Shown here piece by piece: positions 8,812 to 14,968 of a DNA stretch of 40,914 nt. A program made the translations under genes and the position numbers. Location of the stretch: NCBI GenBank assembly GCA_017960885.1, contig JAGCYI010000030.1:1-40914 (forward strand), written 5' to 3'. The stretch's first letter is position 1. The number at the start of each line of letters is the position of its first letter. The stretch is from Bacteroidales bacterium (GTDB lineage: Bacteria > Bacteroidota > Bacteroidia > Bacteroidales > UBA3824). The notes beneath the pieces are model-generated. The model saw only the letters and a program-made list of their open reading frames with translations. It did not search any database and was not told the DNA's origin.

Positions 8812-9869
8812 TACTGTCTGGCTTTTGTGTCAATACTTATATTTATTTTAACGCCGTTGCCTGGCGATGAGACAATATCCACTCGTCCATTCAACCCCGA
8901 CACTCGTCCATAAAGATTGGTGATACCGCTGCAGGGTTTATCCTTGATACGGCGCTGTACCTCTTCCAAGTCAAATCCCTTGCCATCGTCGGTATAATCA
9001 ATGCAGATAAGATTCTCTTTTCGAGAAAAGGTAAGTGTGACTTTTTTTGCCTCAGAATGCCGTAGCGCATTGTTGAGCAGCTCGTTGACTATACGGAATA
9101 TAGCTATTTTGCATTCGGCGCTTTCGGGTTCGGTAAAATTATCTGTAACGCAGACAATCTCAGGCATACCTGCGGGCGAAAGTTTCTTGCACAAACTGCT
9201 GACACTCGCCACCAACCCAAAATTTTGAAGCATATCGGGCATAAGGTTGTTTGATATATTCTTGCTCTCCTTAACAGCCTCGTCTATAAGCTCTTTCATC
9301 TCTAAATAGACAGCAGGAAGCTCCTCTGGAGAAACCTTGTTGTGCGATAGCAGGCTAAGATATGTATTCAGGCTCGAGAAAAAAGCACCAAGACCATCGT
9401 GAACGTCTTTTGCAAAACGGGCACGCTCTCTCTCCTCTGTCTGCACCACGGCTGTGAGTATCTGTCGGTTAAAGTCCTTCAGCTGAGTCTCGGCTTGACG
9501 CAGGCGCAAATGTGTTTTTACTCGTGCCATAAGCTCCGAAATCAAGAATGGCTTTTTGATATAGTCAACGCCGCCGAGTTCAAATCCTTTGAGCAGACTT
9601 GCCTCGTCAACTTTAGCAGTGAGAAATATCACGGGAATATCCTTGGTGTCAGGGTCGGCCTTAATGCGTCTGCAAACCTCAAATCCATCTACCTTGGGCA
9701 TCATTATATCCAATAGCACAAGATCTATGTTGCCAGCTTTAAGTATTCCAAGCACATTCTCTCCGTCGCTTTCGGCAGTTACACCGAAATTGTATCCCGA
9801 GAGTATGTCCTTGAGCAACATTAAGTTGGGCATACTGTCATCTACCACTAGTATGTTAGGTTGTTCCAT
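8811..9869 (-). CDS. Receiver-histidine kinase hybrid (HisKA_3/NarX type), soluble
   Basis: 352 residues, no membrane segment. An N-terminal receiver (residues ~4-120; Asp10-Asp11, acceptor Asp54, Thr84, Lys106) is followed by a HisKA_3 dimerisation helix with phospho-His157 in ARFAKDVHDGLGAFFSSLN, then an HATPase_c domain (N box NELLNNALRHS, G1 box DDGKGFD). The order receiver-then-kinase means the kinase is probably tuned by phosphorylation of its own N-terminus. HisKA_3 kinases usually pair with LuxR-type regulators, but here the coupled partner is a double receiver without DNA-binding output. The ATG at 9867-9869 gives a standard receiver start. The gene lies 84 bases downstream of the tRNA-Gln terminator, so it needs its own promoter; only a one-mismatch box near 9900 is seen. 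Confidence 0.9.
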   Translation of the reverse strand: MEQPNILVVDDSMPNLMLLKDILSGYNFGVTAESDGENVLGILKAGNIDLVLLDIMMPKVDGFEVCRRIKADPDTKDIPVIFLTAKVDEASLLKGFELGGVDYIKKPFLISELMARVKTHLRLRQAETQLKDFNRQILTAVVQTEERERARFAKDVHDGLGAFFSSLNTYLSLLSHNKVSPEELPAVYLEMKELIDEAVKESKNISNNLMPDMLQNFGLVASVSSLCKKLSPAGMPEIVCVTDNFTEPESAECKIAIFRIVNELLNNALRHSEAKKVTLTFSRKENLICIDYTDDGKGFDLEEVQRRIKDKPCSGITNLYGRVSGLNGRVDIVSSPGNGVKINISIDTKARQ

Positions 9870-9952
9870 AAAGTAATCTAAAATATCTGTTTTGGCTTAT
9901 AAAGTTACGGAATATTTTAATACGCGTAATCGTTAAATGGTTAAAAATGATT

Positions 9953-9988
9953 AAAAAAAAGAGAAATCCCGCAATACGGAATTTCTCT
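9953..9988 (-). terminator. Intrinsic terminator after tRNA-Gln
   Basis: On the minus strand a hairpin with an 8-base outer stem (AGAGAAAT/ATTTCTCT), one mismatch, 3 more pairs and a 5-base loop is followed by eight Ts (plus-strand As at 9953-9960). It lies just past the 3' end of tRNA-Gln. Confidence 0.8.
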
Positions 9989-9993
9989 TGATG

Positions 9994-10066
9994 TTGCCCG
10001 ATCAGGGGTCGAACCTGAACTCTCCTGATCCAGAGTCAGACGTGTTGCCAATTACACCATCGGGCA
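9994..10066 (-). tRNA. tRNA-Gln (anticodon CTG)
   Basis: 73 bases on the minus strand. Acceptor stem TGCCCGA/TCGGGCA (10060-10066 with 9995-10001), anticodon stem CTGA/TCAG around loop CTCTGGA, giving anticodon CTG for CAG codons. The T arm GGTTCGACCCC is canonical. The discriminator base is A and CCA is not encoded. It lies downstream of glnS on the same strand, with a terminator between, so it pairs on the map with its own synthetase. Confidence 0.95.
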
Positions 10067-10142
10067 GTCTTATTTCTGAATTTGACGGCGCAAAGGTAGA
10101 GAGTATTTTCGATAAAAAAAATTTTTTTTGAAATATTTTTTG

Positions 10143-10192
10143 AAAAAAAACGGATTATGAATTACAAAACTGAGTCTGTAATTCATAATCCG
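10143..10192 (-). terminator. Strong intrinsic terminator of glnS
   Basis: Perfect 16-base inverted repeat CGGATTATGAATTACA (10151-10166) / its complement (10177-10192) with a 10-base loop; on the minus strand it is followed by eight Ts. It starts 11 bases after the glnS stop. Confidence 0.88.
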
Positions 10193-10203
10193 ACTTCTTT
10201 TAC

Positions 10204-11934
10204 CTATTTATTCACTTTAGCCCAGGTGTCTTTGAGCGTGGCTGTGCGGTTAAACACCGGATGCTCTGCTGTGCTGTCGGGATCTACATTGAAGTAGCCC
10301 ATACGAATAAACTGCAAATAGTGAAGAGGTTTGAGCGTAGAAGCGTACTTTTCTATGTAACAGCTTACAACATTCAAACTATCGGGATTTATCATCTGTT
10401 TCATTGCTGCGAGGGGTTCGCAGTTCTGCTCTTTGATGATGCGTGCCATCTCGTCGCGGGGATTTTCAACTTTCCAAAGACGGTCGTAGAGCCTTACTTC
10501 GGCTTTCTGAGCGTGTGCGCACGATACCCAGTGAAGTGTCTTGCCTTTGATTTTGCGGTCGGCGCCTGCACTGCCGCTGCGGCTGTCGGGGTCGTACTCG
10601 GCGTAGATTTCCACAATGTTGCCGTCAGCGTCTTTCTTGCAGAAATTCTCCTCGGGACACTTTATTATATATGCGTTTTTGAGGCGGACCTCCTTGCCGG
10701 GTCCGAGACGGAGGAATTTCTTGGGAGCGTCTTCCATAAAGTCGTCGCGCTCGATCCAAAGCTCGCGGCTGAACTCGATTGTATGGGTTGCGCTGTTTGG
10801 GTCCTCGGGATTGTCGATGGCTGTCATCTCCTCGGTCTGTCCTTCGGGATAGTTGGTGATGATGAGTTTCACAGGGTCTAACACTGCCGACACACGTGTG
10901 GCGCGGGTGTTGAGGTCGTCACGAACCGAACTTTCCAAGAGTTCAAACTCGTTGAGGGCGTCGTAGGTGGTGTAGCCAATCTTGTCGATGAAGTTGAGAA
11001 TCGACTCGGGGCTGTATCCACGACGACGGAATCCGCAGATGGTGGGCATACGGGGATCGTCCCATCCCGATACGAGACCTTCTTTCACAAGTGTGAGCAG
11101 GTTTCGTTTGCTCATAAGGGTGTAGCTGAGGTTGAGCTTGTTAAACTCGGTCTGACGCGGACGGTTGTCGTCCATATTGTCGGCCTCTCCCCTAACCTCT
11201 TTGAGCCAGTCAACGAACAAATCGTAGAGCGGACGGTGAACCACAAACTCCAATGTACAGAGCGAATGGGTAACGCCTTCGAAATAGTCGCTCTCGCCGT
11301 GTGCGAAATCGTACATCGGGTAAGCGTTCCATTTGTTGCCTGTGCGGATGTGGGGTATGTTGAGCACACGATAGATTATCGGGTCGCGGAAATGCATGTT
11401 GGGATTAGCCATGTCGATTTTGGCGCGGAGCACCATAGTGCCGGGCTCCACTGTGCCTGAGTTCATCTTGCGGAAAAGTTCCAACGACTCTTCGGCAGGA
11501 CGGTTTCTGAAAGGACTCTCAACACCGGGCTGAGTGGGCGTGCCCTTCTGCTCGGCTATGGTTTCGGCGCTCTGCTCGTCAACATAGGCGCGTCCACGGC
11601 GGATAAGCTCCTCGGCAAAATCCCAGAGCTGCTGAAAATAGTCGGATGCGTAAAACACATTTCCCCATTTGAAACCGAGCCATTCGATGTCGTGCTTGAT
11701 GGCGTCCATATATTCGGTGTCTTCCTTAATGGGGTTGGTGTCGTCGAAACGCAGGTTGCACACGCCGTTGTATTTCTTAGCGATACCAAAGTCGATGGCA
11801 ATAGCCTTGGCGTGGCCTATATGCAGGTAACCGTTGGGCTCTGGAGGGAAGCGGGTCTGTACTTTCTTTCCGTTCTTGCCCTCTTCGAGGTTCTTTTCTA
11901 CCAACTGTTCGATAAAATTTTTAGATTCTTCCAT
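10204..11934 (-). CDS. glnS: Glutaminyl-tRNA synthetase
   Basis: 576 residues from the ATG at 11932-11934 (MEESKNFIEQLVEKNLEEGK); a TTG four codons further upstream is less likely. Charges tRNA-Gln directly. Class I signatures are clear: PPEPNGYLHIGHAKA (HIGH) and LMSKRNL (KMSKS-like), followed by the GlnS-specific anticodon-binding beta barrels, with GADRKIKGKTLHWVSCAHAQ typical of GlnS and not of GltX. The presence of glnS together with a discrete gltX implies the direct Gln-tRNA route. Promoter at 11960-11967; terminator and the cognate tRNA-Gln follow on the same strand. Confidence 0.97.
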   Translation of the reverse strand: MEESKNFIEQLVEKNLEEGKNGKKVQTRFPPEPNGYLHIGHAKAIAIDFGIAKKYNGVCNLRFDDTNPIKEDTEYMDAIKHDIEWLGFKWGNVFYASDYFQQLWDFAEELIRRGRAYVDEQSAETIAEQKGTPTQPGVESPFRNRPAEESLELFRKMNSGTVEPGTMVLRAKIDMANPNMHFRDPIIYRVLNIPHIRTGNKWNAYPMYDFAHGESDYFEGVTHSLCTLEFVVHRPLYDLFVDWLKEVRGEADNMDDNRPRQTEFNKLNLSYTLMSKRNLLTLVKEGLVSGWDDPRMPTICGFRRRGYSPESILNFIDKIGYTTYDALNEFELLESSVRDDLNTRATRVSAVLDPVKLIITNYPEGQTEEMTAIDNPEDPNSATHTIEFSRELWIERDDFMEDAPKKFLRLGPGKEVRLKNAYIIKCPEENFCKKDADGNIVEIYAEYDPDSRSGSAGADRKIKGKTLHWVSCAHAQKAEVRLYDRLWKVENPRDEMARIIKEQNCEPLAAMKQMINPDSLNVVSCYIEKYASTLKPLHYLQFIRMGYFNVDPDSTAEHPVFNRTATLKDTWAKVNK

Positions 11935-11959
11935 AAGTATAATCAAATAAAATAGAGCG

Positions 11960-11967
11960 CAAATATA
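11960..11967 (-). promoter_or_regulatory. glnS promoter (-7 box)
   Basis: TATATTTG on the minus strand, 26 bases before the glnS ATG. It mirrors the folB box at 11989-11996 across only 21 bases, so each promoter's -33 region falls on or near the other's -7 box. Confidence 0.75.
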
Positions 11968-11988
11968 AACAAAACAAATGATTGTTTT

Positions 11989-11996
11989 TATATTTG
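11989..11996 (+). promoter_or_regulatory. folB promoter (-7 box)
   Basis: TATATTTG on the plus strand, 20 bases before the folB ATG. It is part of a near-symmetric stretch with GCAAATATAAA on the left and TTTATATTTGC on the right that serves both divergent genes. Confidence 0.75.
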
Positions 11997-12015
11997 CGGA
12001 GTAATTTTACGTAAA

Positions 12016-12366
12016 ATGGGCAGAATTATACTAAACGACATGCGTTTTCACTCGCCGATAGGCGTTTTGGAACAAGAAAGAACTCAGGGCAACGATTTCA
12101 GCGTCAACATTTCGTTCGAAGCCGACATCGTCCGTCCCGGCATATCCGACGATCTCAACGACGCGGTAGACTATTGCGCCGTCTACAACCTCATCAAGGA
12201 AGAGATGTCGCTGCCTGCCTGCCTCATCGAAAACGCAGCCCACCGCATTTTGCAGCGCATCAAGCTCGAAATTCCACGCATAGGACGTATCAAATTAGAA
12301 ATTTTCAAACACAATCCTCCTGTGGGCGGACCCGTGGCATACAGCGGGATTTCTATTGAAGGATAA
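12016..12366 (+). CDS. folB: Dihydroneopterin aldolase
   Basis: 116 residues, standard length. Converts 7,8-dihydroneopterin to 6-hydroxymethyl-dihydropterin and glycolaldehyde in folate synthesis. Family marks: N-terminal strand RIILNDMRFHSPIGVLEQER (the family pattern ends in IGV..ER), the central DLNDAVDYCAVYNLIKEE, and LIENAAHRIL with the conserved active-site glutamate position, ending with IKLEIFKHNPPVGGPVAYSG, where the lysine matches the catalytic Lys of the C-terminal strand. It stands alone, divergent from glnS; no other folate gene is adjacent. A likely terminator follows at 12408-12438. Confidence 0.92.
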   Translation: MGRIILNDMRFHSPIGVLEQERTQGNDFSVNISFEADIVRPGISDDLNDAVDYCAVYNLIKEEMSLPACLIENAAHRILQRIKLEIPRIGRIKLEIFKHNPPVGGPVAYSGISIEG

Positions 12367-12407
12367 CTATAAGTACATAATCCATCCTTCTGTCAATCAA
12401 TTTTTTC

Positions 12408-12438
12408 AAGCAGGTATCTAAACCTTTGCTTTAATTTT
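12408..12438 (+). terminator. Probable terminator of folB
   Basis: Stem AAGCA/TGCTT (12408-12412 with 12427-12431) plus GGT/ACC with a two-base bulge and a 6-base loop, followed by a T-rich run (TTAATTTTT). 42 bases after the folB stop. Moderate because of the bulge and interrupted T tract. Confidence 0.5.
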
Positions 12439-12439
12439 T

Positions 12440-12676
12440 CATTCTCGGCAGAAAACTCCGCCACCCTACTCGCACCGGACTGTCAAACACGTTTAATAAA
12501 TCAATTACACTGAGTCCGGACTTACGCTTTCAGGCGGCACCGTCTTCTTCGCCGCGCAGTTCAAAAATTCACTTCCGCTTACTTGCACCGGGCTTCACAT
12601 CACGTTTAAATAAATTCTAATACTAAGCCCCGGATTTACGCTTTCGGTGCGGCCGCGTATTTTTTTTCATTTGCGA
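12440..12676 (-). ncRNA. Candidate tandem structured RNA, class not recognised
   Basis: No credible protein is encoded here, yet the minus strand carries two related modules downstream of a good promoter. Module A (12575-12652) and module B (12458-12537) share GAAAGCGTAA, then a stem that starts CCGG, an apical loop containing ATTTATT and AAACGTG, and a closing CCGGTGC followed by AGTA. Each is closed by an outer stem (A: CCGC/GCGG; B: CCGCC/GGCGG), and module B has a perfect 7-pair inner stem CCGGACT/AGTCCGG. After module B, GGCGG can instead pair with CTGCC a few bases on, giving two mutually exclusive folds as in riboswitches. It does not match the cobalamin, TPP, FMN, SAM, THF, RNase P or 6S patterns that I compared from memory. 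Ends are approximate. It could also be a degenerate tandem repeat without RNA function. Confidence 0.5.
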
Positions 12677-12681
12677 CACTG

Positions 12682-12713
12682 CAAATATAAACAACAAAAA
12701 ACATATTTCCAAA
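12682..12713 (-). promoter_or_regulatory. Promoter driving the candidate RNA
   Basis: On the minus strand TTTG (12710-12713), a 20-base spacer and TATATTTG (12682-12689) give a full consensus Bacteroidota promoter pointing into 12676-12440, where there is no gene. This is the main argument that the stretch is transcribed. Confidence 0.65.
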
Positions 12714-12960
12714 TATTTTTTGAACTTTTTTTATATTTTTTTTAAAAAAATCAACTTTTCTTTAATTTGAGTATATAAATATATATATTTCAATTATAAC
12801 AAATAAAGAAATATAATATTATTAGATATAATAATAAATATTATCTGTTATGGATTAGTGATTTACAAAGAAAAGTTTTTTATAATTCCAATTGATGTAA
12901 TTTATATTTGTAGAATTATAAATTATCGATTACAATAAGTAAATTATACTCCCCTCTCCT
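12714..12960. other. Very AT-rich gene-free stretch
   Basis: About 250 bases of almost pure A/T between the candidate RNA and the glycohydrolase-like gene. It contains a perfect inverted repeat TATTATTA/TAATAATA (12817-12824, 12829-12836) and a TATATTTG box at 12903-12910 on the plus strand without a convincing -33 element or downstream gene. I see no coding region in it. Confidence 0.6.
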
Positions 12961-12966
12961 ACCCTC

Positions 12967-13830
12967 TTAGGAGACGGTTTCGAGGGCATGTGTGATAAGC
13001 TTATGAACAGTTTCGCCAGCATTACGAACCGAATCAATGCCCGAAACCGAACTTTTCCACAAGGATGGTATACTGTCAGAAGTGGCATATAAGCCTGCAA
13101 GCGACCCTACAAGATATCCTGACAGGTCGGGAAAGACGCCTGAATTTACCGCCCCGAGAACTATGGAGCTGAATCCGCCTTCGGTAGAGGCAAAGCATGT
13201 TGAGAGAATATTTCTAAAACTCGAAGTTATACCTGTATGATTTACCACGAGTCCCAATTCGGCACAAATGCGCGACGACAAGTCAATAGCCTTTTTTACC
13301 GCATCTTGCGGAGCGTCGCCACAAGAGAGATATTTTGACACAGCAAAGAAAAGCGACGCCGACGAAATGCAGTTGTCGCAAACAATATCAGGGAGCGACA
13401 TCAAGGCATCTTTTACGCTTATATGCGGTAGCGCAGAATAGAGAGCGCCTGCCACCACCGCCGCAGGAAGTATCAGACGCAGCGGACCGATTTCATCCTT
13501 CACATTATATAAATACCAGCTGTTGCAAAGCGCAAGATACCGTTGAGGCTGAAAACCCTGCACCTCGTTGTCTGCCATAAAAGATGCAAATCCACACGAA
13601 GAGGCGGAACATACCGACAAAGACCCTCCGGGTGTGGTATAGTCGCCAAAGCCAAGCAAATCGGTTACAGGATTTTGGTGCAGCTGCTCGGCTGTGCGAT
13701 TTTTCACTGGCATACCAAGAGCCTCGCCAACCGACCCGCCTTCAAATAGTCCTACTGTTTGCGACAATGTAAGCACACATCGCTGATCCGAAGATGAAAA
13801 CAAGCTTCTGATACCGTCTAACACTGACAT
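12967..13830 (-). CDS. ADP-ribosylglycohydrolase-fold protein lacking metal-binding motifs
   Basis: 287 residues from the ATG at 13828-13830; upstream in-frame codons lie in T-rich leader sequence and are rejected. The fold of the DraG/ADP-ribosylglycohydrolase family is readable: EGGSVGEALGMPVKNRTAEQ (29-48), PVTDLLGFG (54-62), and near the C-terminus GYLVGSLAGLYATSDSIPSLW. In active members the segment after PVTD..G.G contains a W-[ST]-D-D-[ST] metal site, and the C-terminal segment reads G-x-D-x-D-[ST]. Here these positions read GSLSVCSA (69-76) and GVFPDLSG (~231-238), so the di-metal ligands appear lost. It is probably a non-catalytic relative, perhaps an ADP-ribose binder or structural protein. 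The reading frame is intact, so it is not called a pseudogene. It is monocistronic; a one-mismatch promoter box lies near 13859-13866. Confidence 0.7.
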   Translation of the reverse strand: MSVLDGIRSLFSSSDQRCVLTLSQTVGLFEGGSVGEALGMPVKNRTAEQLHQNPVTDLLGFGDYTTPGGSLSVCSASSCGFASFMADNEVQGFQPQRYLALCNSWYLYNVKDEIGPLRLILPAAVVAGALYSALPHISVKDALMSLPDIVCDNCISSASLFFAVSKYLSCGDAPQDAVKKAIDLSSRICAELGLVVNHTGITSSFRNILSTCFASTEGGFSSIVLGAVNSGVFPDLSGYLVGSLAGLYATSDSIPSLWKSSVSGIDSVRNAGETVHKLITHALETVS

Positions 13831-13944
13831 AATAATAATTTTTTTTGTGGTTAACAAGCAAATATCAAGCCATCGGCATACCGCGCCTAAAAGTGATTTT
13901 TTGATTTTTTTATAAAAAAATTTTTTTTGGTAAAAAAAACGCCA

Positions 13945-13952
13945 TATATTTG
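13945..13952 (+). promoter_or_regulatory. Promoter of tRNA-Cys
   Basis: TATATTTG, 15 bases before the 5' end of tRNA-Cys. Confidence 0.75.
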
Positions 13953-13967
13953 CACCGCAAAACACAA

Positions 13968-14038
13968 GGTCGGTTAGCCAAGCGGTTAGGCAACGGTCTG
14001 CAAAACCGTCTAGAGCGGTTCGACTCCGCTATCGACCT
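13968..14038 (+). tRNA. tRNA-Cys (anticodon GCA)
   Basis: 71 bases. Acceptor GGTCGGT/ATCGACC, anticodon stem ACGGT/ACCGT with loop CTGCAAA giving GCA, T arm GGTTCGACTCC. Discriminator T as expected for tRNA-Cys; CCA is not encoded. Single gene with its own promoter and terminator. Confidence 0.96.
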
Positions 14039-14061
14039 CAAGTTTCATATATTATGTTATC

Positions 14062-14089
14062 AGTCTGTTGAGAAACAGACTTTTTTTTT
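14062..14089 (+). terminator. Intrinsic terminator of tRNA-Cys
   Basis: Perfect 8-base stem AGTCTGTT/AACAGACT (14062-14069, 14074-14081) with loop GAGA, followed by eight Ts. Confidence 0.9.
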
Positions 14090-14116
14090 GCCCAAGAACC
14101 AAAAAAAACAATTCGC

Positions 14117-14148
14117 TTTGGTGATTTCAACAAAAAAAACTACTTTTG
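14117..14148 (+). promoter_or_regulatory. Promoter of the kdsB-like/gltX operon
   Basis: TTTG at 14117-14120, a 20-base spacer, then TACTTTTG at 14141-14148: one of the best consensus promoters in the window, 28 bases before the ATG. Confidence 0.8.
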
Positions 14149-14176
14149 AGCAAAATTATTAAAAGAATTATACCAA

Positions 14177-14968
14177 ATGAAAACCGAAGAATTTAATATA
14201 ATAGGCATCATACCCGCTCGTATGGGTTCCAAGAAATTCCCTGGAAAGCCTATGGCCGACATCAACGGAATGCCAATGATTGGACACGTTTACAACAGAA
14301 TGATGCGCTGCGAAGACTTCGCTGACGTATACGTGGCTACCGACGACCAAGAAATCATCGACTACATTCAATCAATTGGCGGCAACTGCATCAAAACCAA
14401 AGAGAGCCACATTGGAGCTATCGACCGCGTGGTTGAGGCTGTTAAAGCCATCGAAGAGATTGAAAAAATCAGGTACGACATCGTGGTGCTTATCCAATGC
14501 GACGAACCTATGGTTACATCAAACCATGTGGGATGCGCTATCAGCCCTATGATCATTGAGCCCGAACTTCAAGCCGCTTCGCTTATGGCTGAAATCACCA
14601 CCGACGAAATTTTCCGCGACCCGAACGAAATAAAAGTGGTAGTAGACGCCAACAACAACGCGCTCTACTTCTCGCGCGAACCTATTCCGTCGGCTGTGAG
14701 AGGAACTAACGCTTGTCCTAGACTCAAGCTGCTGGGAATCGACGTGTTCCGTAGAGACTTTATCGAGGAATTCAACTCGGCAGCTCCCTCGCCACTTGAA
14801 ATCACAGAATGTATCGACCTTCTACGCGTGCTCGAAAACGGCTACCTTATACGTATGAGCATGACCGACGAGGTAACTTACTCTGTTAACACTCCCGAAG
14901 AGCTCGAACGCGTAAGACAGCTTATGAAGGACGATTACCTTGTAACAAAATATCTCAAGAAAAAATAA
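14177..14968 (+). CDS. CMP-sugar synthetase of the KdsB family, divergent
   Basis: 263 residues. KdsB couples CMP to Kdo for lipid A-core synthesis. The nucleotide-binding start IIPARMGSKKFPGKPMADIN (R...K...GKP) and VYVATDD are typical, as are KVVVDANNNALYFSREPIP and the C-terminal NTPEELERVRQL. Several usually constant sites differ: QGDEP reads QCDEP, HxSGTDR reads HIGAIDR, and the HIGLYAYR-type strand reads LLGIDVFR. These positions line the sugar pocket, so the substrate may be another 2-keto-3-deoxy sugar. It overlaps gltX by one base (TAATG) and shares its promoter. Cytidylyltransferase family is secure; Kdo as substrate is not, so no symbol is given. Confidence 0.75.
   Translation: MKTEEFNIIGIIPARMGSKKFPGKPMADINGMPMIGHVYNRMMRCEDFADVYVATDDQEIIDYIQSIGGNCIKTKESHIGAIDRVVEAVKAIEEIEKIRYDIVVLIQCDEPMVTSNHVGCAISPMIIEPELQAASLMAEITTDEIFRDPNEIKVVVDANNNALYFSREPIPSAVRGTNACPRLKLLGIDVFRRDFIEEFNSAAPSPLEITECIDLLRVLENGYLIRMSMTDEVTYSVNTPEELERVRQLMKDDYLVTKYLKKK

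Noticed and set aside
12668..12670. Short basic peptide gene inside the candidate RNA
   Set aside because: Only 15 codons, no ribosome site, and its codons coincide with the conserved RNA stem and loop positions. Kept as a remark in the RNA finding only.
12817..12910. Replication-origin-like AT-rich repeats
   Set aside because: AT palindromes alone; no DnaA boxes, no dnaA, dnaN or repA nearby.
12954..12974. TCTCCTA/TAGGAGA hairpin over the glycohydrolase-like stop codon
   Set aside because: Seven pairs with no T tract on the minus strand; not convincing as a terminator.
12967..13830. Pseudogene call for the glycohydrolase-like gene
   Set aside because: The frame is intact at full length and fold motifs are kept; only the metal motifs are changed.
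13831..13965. N-terminal extension of the glycohydrolase-like protein
   Set aside because: It reads through a T-rich leader and gives a Lys/Phe-rich tail without similarity to the family; the ATG at 13830 starts normally.
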